7,396 nucleotides of DNA, taken from Clostridiales bacterium (GTDB lineage Bacteria > Bacillota > Clostridia > Oscillospirales > Acutalibacteraceae). The position numbers and the translations under genes are program-made. Location of the stretch: assembly GCA_012516295.1 (NCBI GenBank), contig JAAYWU010000047.1:1-7396 (forward strand), written 5' to 3'. Shown here one piece after another: positions 1 through 6,513 of this stretch. Each line of letters starts with the position of its first letter. Position 1 is the stretch's first letter. Below the pieces are notes generated by a model. It saw only the letters and a list, made by a program, of their open reading frames with translations, searched no databases and had not been told where the DNA came from.

Positions 1-1
1 G

Positions 2-475
2 CAATACGCTGTCAGCATCGGCAAGGCAAATTCCCGGTACATAGAAAAAGTGGCAATGAACTGGGCCGACGAAGAAATCTTTACCCATGAAAAAGCGGAG
101 GAAAAGCTGCGCCGCCTGGATGAAAGCAAAAAAGCCTGGCATGCGGTGGAGCAGGCTATCGGGATTATGCACCGCGCGCCTTCTTCGAAGGAGCAGGCGT
201 TCGCCTCTGTCTGGATTAACGAATGGAAATTCAACACCGCGCTGATCCATGAAGCGTATGAGCGCAGCGTGGACAACACCGGTAAATTCAGTCCCAGCTA
301 TATGAATAAAATCCTGGAGCGCTGGCACAAGGAGGGAATTTCTACCCTTGAGCAGGCGCAGAAGGACAAGGAAGAGCGGGCAGCGGCCCGCAAAGGCGGC
401 AGAAAGCCGATAACAACCTATGATATTGAGGAATACGAACGCTCCGGCGTTTTTGATAAATTTGACAGGAAGTGA
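2..475 (+). CDS. DnaD-domain replication protein, C-terminal part (5' end outside window)
   Basis: The reading frame is already open at position 2, so this is the 3' part of a longer gene. The ATG at 50 is an internal methionine in the middle of a conserved helix and not a start. Two copies of the short helical pattern typical of the DnaD/DnaB_2 C-terminal domain are visible. The first is YIEKVAMNW followed by ADE (about 38-73). The second is YMNKILERW followed by HKEGI (about 299-343). Each is a tyrosine, a helix and a tryptophan, the YxxxIxxxW-like signature used for single-stranded DNA binding in this family. A lysine/arginine-rich linker (KDKEERAAARKGGRK) precedes an acidic-aromatic tail. 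By family knowledge such proteins act in initiation or restart of replication and cooperate with the helicase loader. The gene immediately downstream is a loader-like ATPase, which supports that role. The N-terminal winged-helix part is not in view, and a prophage-type replisome organiser is the main alternative. Confidence 0.88.
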   Translation, partial: QYAVSIGKANSRYIEKVAMNWADEEIFTHEKAEEKLRRLDESKKAWHAVEQAIGIMHRAPSSKEQAFASVWINEWKFNTALIHEAYERSVDNTGKFSPSYMNKILERWHKEGISTLEQAQKDKEERAAARKGGRKPITTYDIEEYERSGVFDKFDRK

Positions 476-480
476 TTGCA

Positions 481-1467
481 TTGGGTTACAGCAGGGAAAT
501 TTATGAAAGCGCGGAACGGATTCTTGCAGAACGCCGTAAAACGGCCGAAAACACCGCGGCCGAGCGCAAATCCATATTTTACAGTTGTTACCCGGAAGCA
601 AAAAAGATCGAATCTGCACTGTCTAAAACCGCCATTGCCGCGGCGCGCGCCATTTTTAGCGGCAGCAACGCAAAGGAGCAGCTAACGAAGCTGAAACAGG
701 AAAATCAGATGCTGCAAAACCGGATGAACGAACTGCTGGCATCCGCCGGGCACGACCCGGATTATCTGGAGCCGCCCTATGTTTGCAAAAAGTGCAATGA
801 CACCGGCTATATTGACGGCAGAATGTGTTCCTGCATGAAAAAGCTGCTTCAGGCGCAGGCTTACGAAAATCTGAACAAGCTGACGCCGCTTTCCCTTTCC
901 ACTTTTGAGAGCTTTTCGCTCGATTATTACCCGGACAATGCGGAAAACGGCAGGGAATCGCCGCGCAGAATTATGGAAAAGGTATTCTACAACTGCCAGA
1001 ATTACGCCCGCAATTTTTCGCTTTCCTCCCCCAGCCTGATTATGCAGGGCGGTACGGGGCTCGGCAAGACCCATATGTCGCTGGCAATTGCCAACACAGC
1101 CATCCAAAAAGGCTTCGGCGTTGTCTACTGTTCCGTTAACAACATCATCACCCAACTGGAACACGAGCATTTCGGCCGCGATGCGCAGGGGGATACCGAC
1201 CGGCTTCTTCTGGAATGTGACCTGCTGATTCTGGACGATTTGGGAACGGAATTCCGCAGTGCGTTTTCCTGTGCGGAAATTTACAATATTGTTAACACAA
1301 GATTAATGACGCAGAAACCGACCATTATCAGTACCAATCTGTCCCTGCAGGAGCTTCAGGAACGTTACACCGAACGTTTTGCTTCCCGGATTATGGGCGA
1401 TTACGTCCGCGTGCTGTTCTGCGGGAAAGACAACCGGCTCCAGAAACGCCTAAGAAGCCATACATAA
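481..1467 (+). CDS. DnaI/DnaC-like helicase-loader ATPase (IstB-like AAA+ protein)
   Basis: This AAA+ ATPase probably helps load the replicative DNA helicase, as DnaI does in Bacillus. Counting from the TTG start (328 aa): a charged, helical N-terminal region includes a likely coiled coil (about 64-90, KLKQENQMLQNRMNELL). A zinc-binding knuckle follows, CKKC and then CSC (Cys 102, 105, 116 and 118). The ATPase core has Walker A GGTGLGKTH (190-198), Walker B LLILDD (248-253), an STN sensor-1-like site (284-286) and a late Arg-containing RFASRI stretch. Start choice: a GTG at 472 overlaps the stop of the DnaD gene but has AGGAA directly abutting it. The same AGGAA (467-471) sits 9 nt from the TTG at 481, which is a better distance, so TTG is preferred. 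The gene is last in its unit and ends just before a terminator. An IstB transposition helper is unlikely, because no transposase is present and the zinc knuckle and DnaD neighbour fit a replication role. Confidence 0.9.
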   Translation: MGYSREIYESAERILAERRKTAENTAAERKSIFYSCYPEAKKIESALSKTAIAAARAIFSGSNAKEQLTKLKQENQMLQNRMNELLASAGHDPDYLEPPYVCKKCNDTGYIDGRMCSCMKKLLQAQAYENLNKLTPLSLSTFESFSLDYYPDNAENGRESPRRIMEKVFYNCQNYARNFSLSSPSLIMQGGTGLGKTHMSLAIANTAIQKGFGVVYCSVNNIITQLEHEHFGRDAQGDTDRLLLECDLLILDDLGTEFRSAFSCAEIYNIVNTRLMTQKPTIISTNLSLQELQERYTERFASRIMGDYVRVLFCGKDNRLQKRLRSHT

Positions 1468-1506
1468 GCGCAAAACCACGATTTTTACCGACATTTAAAT
1501 ACGCTG

Positions 1507-1546
1507 AAAGCCGCATGAGCCCTGCGTTCATGCGGCTTTTCTCTTC
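1507..1546 (+). terminator. Intrinsic terminator of the DnaD/DnaI-like unit
   Basis: A perfect 12-bp stem (AAAGCCGCATGA at 1507-1518 pairs with TCATGCGGCTTT at 1528-1539) encloses a 9-nt loop. It is followed by a pyrimidine-rich run, TTTTCTCTTC. It lies 40 nt after the stop of the helicase-loader gene and well upstream of the next promoter, so it should separate the replication pair from the polyamine operon. Confidence 0.93.
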
Positions 1547-1606
1547 TTCCTCCTGCGGTTAGCTTTCATTGTAAAAAATTTCCTGTTATTATGCGTAAAA
1601 GAATTA

Positions 1607-1635
1607 TTGATAAACGAAAGCGGATATGCTATACT
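1607..1635 (+). promoter_or_regulatory. Sigma-A-type promoter of the spe operon
   Basis: A -35 element TTGATA (1607-1612) is separated by exactly 17 nt from a -10 element TATACT (1630-1635). The -10 is preceded by TG at 1627-1628, giving an extended -10 (TGCTATACT). Transcription would begin near 1641-1643. This is close to consensus and is the only good promoter seen in the gap between the terminator and speD. It overlaps the ATG at 1626, so that codon cannot be a translation start on this transcript. Confidence 0.82.
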
Positions 1636-1641
1636 GTGTAA

Positions 1642-1733
1642 AATTCCGTTTCAGCCGAACGGTTTCCGCCAATCTTACATCGCCGGGAAATCGTTTGGTT
1701 TTTCTTCGGAAAAATCTAACAGGAAAGGTTGTG
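1642..1733 (+). promoter_or_regulatory. 5' leader of the spe operon with UUCG-capped hairpin
   Basis: The predicted untranslated leader is about 90 nt long. It holds a small hairpin CCGTT/AACGG (1646-1650 with 1658-1662). It also has a possible pairing of TTTCC (1663-1667) with GGAAA (1686-1690). A clear hairpin at 1697-1716 has the stem GGTTTTTC/GAAAAATC (one G-U pair) capped by a C(UUCG)G tetraloop, and it ends 4 nt before the ribosome binding site. TTTCC could alternatively pair with GGAAA inside the ribosome binding site (1722-1726), which leaves room for translational control by polyamines or another signal. I do not recognise a named riboswitch class here. The hairpins are read directly from the sequence; a regulatory role is inference. 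Confidence 0.45.
1721..1728 (+). promoter_or_regulatory. Ribosome binding site that fixes the speD start
   Basis: AGGAAAGG ends 5 nt before the GTG at 1734, a normal distance. It is 14 nt from the TTG at 1743 and 2 nt from the GTG at 1731, which makes GTG 1734 the best start for speD. Confidence 0.72.
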
Positions 1734-2549
1734 GTGTTAGGGTTGGAAAAAAAGCTGGCTTTATACGGCTTTAACAACCTCACAAAAACACTTAGCTTCA
1801 ACATCTACGATGTGTGCTATGCAAAAAGTGAGAGAGAGCAAAAGGACTATATTGCTTACATTGACGAGCAATACAATTCGGAAAGATTGACGAAAATCTT
1901 ATGCGATGTGACCGATATCATAGGTGCGCATGTCCTGAACATTTCCAAACAGGATTATGACCCTCAGGGCGCTTCCGTTACACTTCTGATTTCGGAAGAA
2001 GCCATACCAAGGCACATGATCGACAAATCCTGCAGCCACAGCCTCTGCGATTTGCAGGACAGCCGCGAAACGGTGGTCGCCCATCTGGACAAGAGCCATG
2101 TTACCGTGCATACCTATCCGGAATACCATCCCGACAACTCGATTGCAACTTTTCGCGTGGATATTGACGTATCAACCTGTGGAAAAATATCGCCTTTAAA
2201 CGCGCTCGACTATTTAATCGGCAGCTTTGATTCCGATATTATTACCATTGATTACCGCGTGCGTGGCTTCACACGGGATGTGAACGGCAAGAAATTATTT
2301 ATTGACCATGATATTACCTCGATACAGGATTATATAAATAAAGAAACTTTAAAGAAATACGACGCGACTGACATCAACGTCTATCAGTCGAATATTTTCC
2401 ATACAAAAATGCTGATCAAGGAAATCGTTCTGCAGAATTATTTATTCAATACCGATTCCTATGAACTGCCGCCCATGCAGCGGCTGGCCATCACCGACAG
2501 CCTGCGGCGTGAAATGATTGAAATTTTCAGCGGCACCAATGTTTACTGA
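1734..2549 (+). CDS. speD: S-adenosylmethionine decarboxylase proenzyme, E. coli type
   Basis: SpeD decarboxylates S-adenosylmethionine to the aminopropyl donor used by SpeE. It matches my memory of E. coli SpeD (264 aa) along its whole length, beginning at [11 protein letters not shown] and including [28 protein letters not shown] and VSTCG. Counting from GTG 1734 (271 aa), self-cleavage is expected between Lys120 and Ser121, with Ser121 becoming the pyruvoyl group. Cys149 in STCG matches the active-site cysteine of the E. coli enzyme. The frame stays open back to an ATG at 1626, but that ATG lies inside the promoter and the extra 36 residues resemble nothing in the family. GTG 1734 has a good ribosome binding site, whereas the TTG at 1743 is the closest to the E. 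coli start by homology. It is the first gene of a three-gene spermidine operon, 14 nt before speA. The long gammaproteobacterial-like form differs from the short SpeH of Bacillus. Confidence 0.96.
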   Translation: MLGLEKKLALYGFNNLTKTLSFNIYDVCYAKSEREQKDYIAYIDEQYNSERLTKILCDVTDIIGAHVLNISKQDYDPQGASVTLLISEEAIPRHMIDKSCSHSLCDLQDSRETVVAHLDKSHVTVHTYPEYHPDNSIATFRVDIDVSTCGKISPLNALDYLIGSFDSDIITIDYRVRGFTRDVNGKKLFIDHDITSIQDYINKETLKKYDATDINVYQSNIFHTKMLIKEIVLQNYLFNTDSYELPPMQRLAITDSLRREMIEIFSGTNVY

Positions 2550-2563
2550 GAGGGTGAGGGAAA

Positions 2564-4015
2564 ATGAATCATCTGTCTCAGGAAAAAACGCCGATTTTGA
2601 CGGCGCTTAATAAATACCGTACGGACCGTATTGTCCCGTTTGACGTGCCGGGCCATAAGCAGGGGCGCGGCACCCCCCGGCTGACCCAGTTTTTAGGGAA
2701 ACAATGCCTTTCGGTGGACGTAAATTCCATGAAGCCGCTGGATAATCTCTGCCATCCGGTTTCCGTCATTAAGGAAGCGGAAGAACTGGCGGCGGATGCA
2801 TTCGGCGCCGCAAATGCCTTTTTTATCGTAAACGGAACAACGGCGGCCGTGCAGTCGATGATTTTGGCAACCTGTAAACGGGGCGACAAAATCATCCTTC
2901 CCCGCAACGTGCACATCAGCGCAATCCACGCGCTGATTTTAAGCGGCGCGCAGCCCGTCTATGTAAATCCGGGCGTAAACACCCGGCTCGGCATTCCTCT
3001 TGGAATGACACTCGAGGATGTAAAAGCGGCAGCCGCGCAAAATCCGGACGCCAAAGCGGTCCTGGTAAATAATCCGACCTACTACGGAATCTGCTCCGAT
3101 TTAAAATCCATTACGGAGCTGGCGCATTCGCACAATATGCTGGTGCTTGCGGACGAAGCGCACGGCACCCATTTCTATTTCGGCGAGGGCCTTCCCCCTT
3201 CCGCCATGTCCTGCGGCGCGGACATGGCGGCTGTCAGCATGCACAAAACCGGCGGCTCGCTTACACAGAGCTCCCTTTTGTTAACGGGGAAGAGGCTGAA
3301 TCCCGGCTGTGTCCGCCAGACGATCAATCTGACGCAGACAACAAGCGGCTCCTACCTTCTGCTGACCTCATTGGATATTTCCCGCAGCAACCTTGCTTTG
3401 GACGGGAAAGCCATGTTCCGGAAGGTCATTTCCCTTGCGCAGTACGCGCGGGAGGAAATTAACAAAATCGGGGGATACTATGCGTTTTCCACCGAACTCT
3501 GCGACGGCAAAGCGGTTTATGACTTCGACACCACAAAGCTTTCCGTTTTTACAAGGGATATCGGCCTTGCCGGCATTGAAGTGTACGATATTCTTCGCGA
3601 CGAATACGGCATTCAGATTGAATTCGGCGACATAGGCAATATCCTTGCGATTCTTTCCCCCGGCGACAGCGAATTTACGATTGAACGGCTGGTCGCCGCG
3701 CTGGCGGAAATCAAACGCCGGTATGCAAAGGACCCTTCCGGGATGTTCGACCACGAATACATCAGCCCACAGGTGGAAATGACCCCGCCGGACGCATTCT
3801 ACGCGGAGAAAAAGATGGTTCCCATCCGGGCGGGCGCGGGCTGCCTCTGCGCTGAATTTGTCATGTGCTATCCTCCGGGAATCCCGATTCTGGCGCCGGG
3901 CGAGCGGATTACGGAAGAAATCATAGACTATATTCTCTATGCAAAGGCGAAGGGATGCTTTCTTTCGGGAACGGAAGACATCACGATTGAAAATTTGAAA
4001 GTAGTGGATGTGTAA
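2564..4015 (+). CDS. speA: Orn/Lys/Arg decarboxylase, Bacillus SpeA-like (probable arginine decarboxylase)
   Basis: This is a PLP-dependent fold-I (aspartate aminotransferase fold) decarboxylase of 483 aa, close to the length of Bacillus SpeA and alike throughout. Visible marks are the N-terminal PGHKQG (29-34), NGTTAA (90-95), PRNVH (113-117), NNPTYYG (169-175), DEAHG (197-201, the Asp that pairs with the pyridine nitrogen) and SMHKTGGSLTQSS (225-237, Lys228 binding PLP). The C-terminal domain carries MTPPDAFYA and YPPGIPI (436-442). The gene has a strong ribosome binding site (AGGGTGAGGG, 2551-2560) before ATG. By likeness to Bacillus SpeA the preferred substrate is arginine, giving agmatine. 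The family also includes lysine and ornithine decarboxylases, and residues seen here do not settle the choice. Its place between speD and speE shows a role in polyamine synthesis. The protein is short compared with the 700-residue inducible enterobacterial decarboxylases and lacks their N-terminal wing domain. Confidence 0.93.
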   Translation: MNHLSQEKTPILTALNKYRTDRIVPFDVPGHKQGRGTPRLTQFLGKQCLSVDVNSMKPLDNLCHPVSVIKEAEELAADAFGAANAFFIVNGTTAAVQSMILATCKRGDKIILPRNVHISAIHALILSGAQPVYVNPGVNTRLGIPLGMTLEDVKAAAAQNPDAKAVLVNNPTYYGICSDLKSITELAHSHNMLVLADEAHGTHFYFGEGLPPSAMSCGADMAAVSMHKTGGSLTQSSLLLTGKRLNPGCVRQTINLTQTTSGSYLLLTSLDISRSNLALDGKAMFRKVISLAQYAREEINKIGGYYAFSTELCDGKAVYDFDTTKLSVFTRDIGLAGIEVYDILRDEYGIQIEFGDIGNILAILSPGDSEFTIERLVAALAEIKRRYAKDPSGMFDHEYISPQVEMTPPDAFYAEKKMVPIRAGAGCLCAEFVMCYPPGIPILAPGERITEEIIDYILYAKAKGCFLSGTEDITIENLKVVDV

Positions 4016-4018
4016 AGA

Positions 4019-4927
4019 ATGGAATTATGGTTTACGGAAGAACATACAAAGGATGTCCGCTTTTCCATCCGGGTGGAAAAACAGATTCATTCCGAACAAA
4101 GCAGATATCAGCGCATCGACGTGTTTGAATCGGACGAATTCGGGCGGTTTCTGACCCTCGACGGCCAAATCATGCTGACGGAAAAGGACGAATTTATTTA
4201 CCACGAAATGATTGTACACGTGCCGATGGCGGTGAATCCCGGCATAAAAAACGTACTGGTGATCGGCGGCGGCGACGGCGGTACAATCCGGGAACTGACC
4301 CGGTACCATTCGATTGCAAGGATCGATCTGGCGGAATTGGACGAACACGTTATGGAGGTCAGCCGCAGGTATTTCCCCCGCATATCCCAAAACCTTTCCG
4401 ACCCCCGCGTTTCCTTTTATTTTGAAGACGGGTTAAAATTTATCCGCGATAAGGAAAAGGAATACGACCTGATTCTTGTGGATTCCACCGACCCGTCCGG
4501 CCCGGGCGAAGGGCTGTTTACCAAAGAATTTTACGGCAGCTGCTGCAATGCGCTGAAAGAAAACGGCATTCTGGTAAATCAGCAGGAATGTGCATATTAC
4601 ACGGATTATTCCAAATTCATGAAACGGGCGTATCAGCGCATGAGGGAAATCTTTCCGGTCTGCCGGATTTATCAGGCACAGATTCCTTCTTATCCTTCGG
4701 GAAATTGGGTGTTCGGCTTTGCCTCCAAGGGGCTGGACCCGGTTGCCGATTTACAGGCCGCAAAATGGAAAGCGCTCGGGCTAAAAACCCGGTACTACAA
4801 TACGGACGTACATGCCGGCAGCTTTGCAATCCCGAATTACATCCGGGATATGTTACCGACACAACCTGAAAGCGCAAATTTAAAAAACGGGTGCCCCGCA
4901 AGCTGCGGGACACCCGTTGTCTATTGA
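4019..4927 (+). CDS. speE: Spermidine synthase (polyamine aminopropyltransferase)
   Basis: SpeE transfers the aminopropyl group of decarboxylated AdoMet to a diamine, normally putrescine, releasing methylthioadenosine and spermidine. The 302-aa protein opens with the small beta domain (MELWFTEEHTKD). It then shows LDGQIMLTEKDEFIYHEM (47-64), the nucleotide-binding loop VIGGGDGG (81-88), LAELDEHV (104-111), DSTDPSGPGEG (155-165, with the catalytic Asp region at 155-158) and PSYPSGNW (223-230). The start lies 3 nt after the speA stop with only a weak ribosome binding site, suggesting translational coupling. The family usually ends near residue 280 (here NYIRDML, 273-279). The last 20 or so residues (rich in Cys, Gly and Pro) are translated from a terminator hairpin that serves the opposite strand. 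The stop overlaps the 3' end of the convergent flavoprotein gene by 7 bp. No agmatinase gene follows. Confidence 0.96.
   Translation: MELWFTEEHTKDVRFSIRVEKQIHSEQSRYQRIDVFESDEFGRFLTLDGQIMLTEKDEFIYHEMIVHVPMAVNPGIKNVLVIGGGDGGTIRELTRYHSIARIDLAELDEHVMEVSRRYFPRISQNLSDPRVSFYFEDGLKFIRDKEKEYDLILVDSTDPSGPGEGLFTKEFYGSCCNALKENGILVNQQECAYYTDYSKFMKRAYQRMREIFPVCRIYQAQIPSYPSGNWVFGFASKGLDPVADLQAAKWKALGLKTRYYNTDVHAGSFAIPNYIRDMLPTQPESANLKNGCPASCGTPVVY
4881..4918 (-). terminator. Intrinsic terminator of the flavoprotein unit, inside the speE 3' end
   Basis: An inverted repeat (4887-4900 with 4904-4917, about 14 bp with one C/A mismatch at 4894/4910, loop AGC) is GC-rich. Read on the - strand it is followed by TTTTTT (complement of 4882-4887, partly in the stem base) and then AAATTT. 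That makes a good terminator for the leftward flavoprotein genes. On the + strand the sequence after the stem is TGTCTATTG, a poor U-tract, so it may stop speE transcription less well. It lies entirely within the last codons of speE. Confidence 0.83.
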
Positions 4928-6504
4928 ACCCCCAGAATAACCTGCTCCGCGCATTTGATTCCATCCACCGCGGCGGAAATAATGCCGCCCGCGTAGCCGG
5001 CGCCTTCGCCGCATGGGAAAAGCCCCTCCGCCAATGGCGATTGGAATCTCTCTGTGCGCAGCACGCGCACCGGAGAGGAGCTTCGGGTTTCAACGGCGGT
5101 TAACAGCGCGTCCGGAAAAGAAAAGCCCTTCAGCTTCCGGTTCATCCGTAGAATCCCCTGCCGCATGGAATCGGTAATAAAATCCGGCAAGCAGTCGTCC
5201 AAGCTGCACAACGTAACGCCGGGGCGATAGGTTGGCTTTACATTCCCCAGCGCTTTGGTAGGAATCCGCTTTAAAAAATCCTCCACACGCTGCGCCGGGG
5301 CATGATAATTTTCTCCGCCGAGGCGGAAAGCTGCCGCTTCCAGCCTGCGCTGGAACGCCATACCGGCAAGCGGGTGGTCACCGCCAAAATCCTGCGGACC
5401 AACGCCGACCAGCAGCGCCGCGTTCGCGTTTTCTCCATCCCGCGCGAAATTGCTCATACCATTCGTAACAAGGCGCCCCGGTTCGCTTGCCGCGGCGACA
5501 ACGCTGCCGCCCGGGCACATGCAGAAGGTATACACGCCCCTGCCGTTTTCCAAGTGCACCGCCAGCTTGTAGTCAGCCGCGCCGAGGTTCGGGTGGCCGG
5601 CAAATTTGCCGTACTGCGCATGGTCAATCAGGCTTTGCGGGTGCTCGATCCGAGCGCCGACGGAAAATGGCTTCTGCTCCATCGGTATGCCAAGGGAATC
5701 CAGCATTTCAAAAGTATCCCGCGCGCTGTGCCCCACCGCGAGAATCAGCCGGTCGGCATCCACGGTGTAGGGCGAACCGTCCTGCGGCTGCACTTCTACG
5801 CCGGCTACTTTTCCGTTTTTCAGAATAATCTTTTTTAAAACGGTATCGAAGTGCACTTCCCCGCCAAGGGAAAGAATCTTTTCGCGGATTGCCTTTACCG
5901 CAGACGGCAGCCGGTCCGTTCCGATATGCGGCTTTGCCATATACAAGATTTCCGGCGGCGCGCCTGCCGCGACAAACTCCTCCAGCACCTTGCGGGAGCG
6001 GGGGTCCTTTGTGCCGGTATTCAGCTTCCCGTCCGAAAAGGTGCCCGCCCCGCCTTCGCCGAACTGGACGTTGCACCCGGGATTCAGTTCCCCCGTTTTC
6101 CAAAAGCGCTCAACTTGTTCTTTCCGCTTCTCCACCGCGCTCCCGCGCTCAAAAACAATCGGGCGCCACCCTGCCTGTGCCAAAATCAACGCGGCAAAAA
6201 GGCCCGCAGGGCCGAAACCGACAACCACGGGCCGCAAGGCGCGCGGCTTCCCCTCAGGAAGCTGATAACGATACGGTCCGACCTGCGTTATTTTTGGGTC
6301 CTTCGGCAGGCGCTTTAAATCGCAATCCACCTCAACCGTACAGATAAAATGAACGTCGTCTTTTCTACGCGCGTCGATTGATTTTTTATACAGCTTTAAG
6401 GATTTGATCTTTTCGGGGGCGACCTTTAAACGGGCCGCCGCCTGCTTTTTTAAATCTTCCTCGCTGCCATCCAGTTTCAAATGAATTTCCGCTATACGAA
6501 TCAT
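4921..6504 (-). CDS. FAD-dependent dehydrogenase-like protein, COG2509 type, function unknown
   Basis: This 527-aa flavoprotein belongs to a widespread family without an established reaction. Residues 1-85 form a separate basic alpha/beta domain (pattern strand-helix-strand-strand, with KKSIDARRKDD at 40-50 that I recall as a family hallmark). FAD binding is shown by VVVGFGPAGL (93-102, Gly 96, 98 and 101) and the acidic end of the second strand, VFERG (117-121). Further family signs are NVQFGEGGAGTFSDGKL (145-161), AVGHSARD, a GARIEHPQ stretch, and the C-terminal FAD loop GEGAGYAGGIISAAVDG (499-515). I see no signal peptide or membrane segment, so it is probably cytoplasmic. The start ATG has AAGGGTGG 4 nt upstream, which overlaps the stop of the preceding gene 9 nt away, so the two are cotranscribed. 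It is convergent with, and overlaps, speE. Nothing seen links it to polyamine metabolism. Confidence 0.9.
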   Translation of the reverse strand: MIRIAEIHLKLDGSEEDLKKQAAARLKVAPEKIKSLKLYKKSIDARRKDDVHFICTVEVDCDLKRLPKDPKITQVGPYRYQLPEGKPRALRPVVVGFGPAGLFAALILAQAGWRPIVFERGSAVEKRKEQVERFWKTGELNPGCNVQFGEGGAGTFSDGKLNTGTKDPRSRKVLEEFVAAGAPPEILYMAKPHIGTDRLPSAVKAIREKILSLGGEVHFDTVLKKIILKNGKVAGVEVQPQDGSPYTVDADRLILAVGHSARDTFEMLDSLGIPMEQKPFSVGARIEHPQSLIDHAQYGKFAGHPNLGAADYKLAVHLENGRGVYTFCMCPGGSVVAAASEPGRLVTNGMSNFARDGENANAALLVGVGPQDFGGDHPLAGMAFQRRLEAAAFRLGGENYHAPAQRVEDFLKRIPTKALGNVKPTYRPGVTLCSLDDCLPDFITDSMRQGILRMNRKLKGFSFPDALLTAVETRSSSPVRVLRTERFQSPLAEGLFPCGEGAGYAGGIISAAVDGIKCAEQVILGVQ

Positions 6505-6513
6505 GTTCCACCC

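Noticed and set aside
682..1170. Long open frame on the - strand inside the helicase-loader gene
   Set aside because: It is opposite a well-supported ATPase gene, shows no recognisable motifs, and is expected as a shadow of GC-biased codons.
481..1467. IstB-like ATPase as a sign of an IS21-type insertion sequence
   Set aside because: There is no transposase, terminal repeats or target duplication nearby. The zinc knuckle and the DnaD neighbour fit a helicase loader.
1569..1597. Possible second promoter with TTGTAA as -35
   Set aside because: No acceptable -10 element lies at 16-18 nt. TTATTA is only 11 nt away.
1626..1733. Upstream extension of the speD frame to an ATG at 1626
   Set aside because: It overlaps the promoter, has no ribosome binding site and has no likeness to SpeD. 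It is treated as leader.
4617..5103. Open frames on both strands across the speE/flavoprotein junction
   Set aside because: They cross two well-supported genes and the terminator, and their Arg/Pro/Ser-rich translations look like out-of-frame reading.
5302..6347. Several + strand open frames over the COG2509 gene
   Set aside because: They are antisense to a clear FAD protein, are rich in Arg, Pro and Ala, and have no motifs or credible ribosome binding sites.
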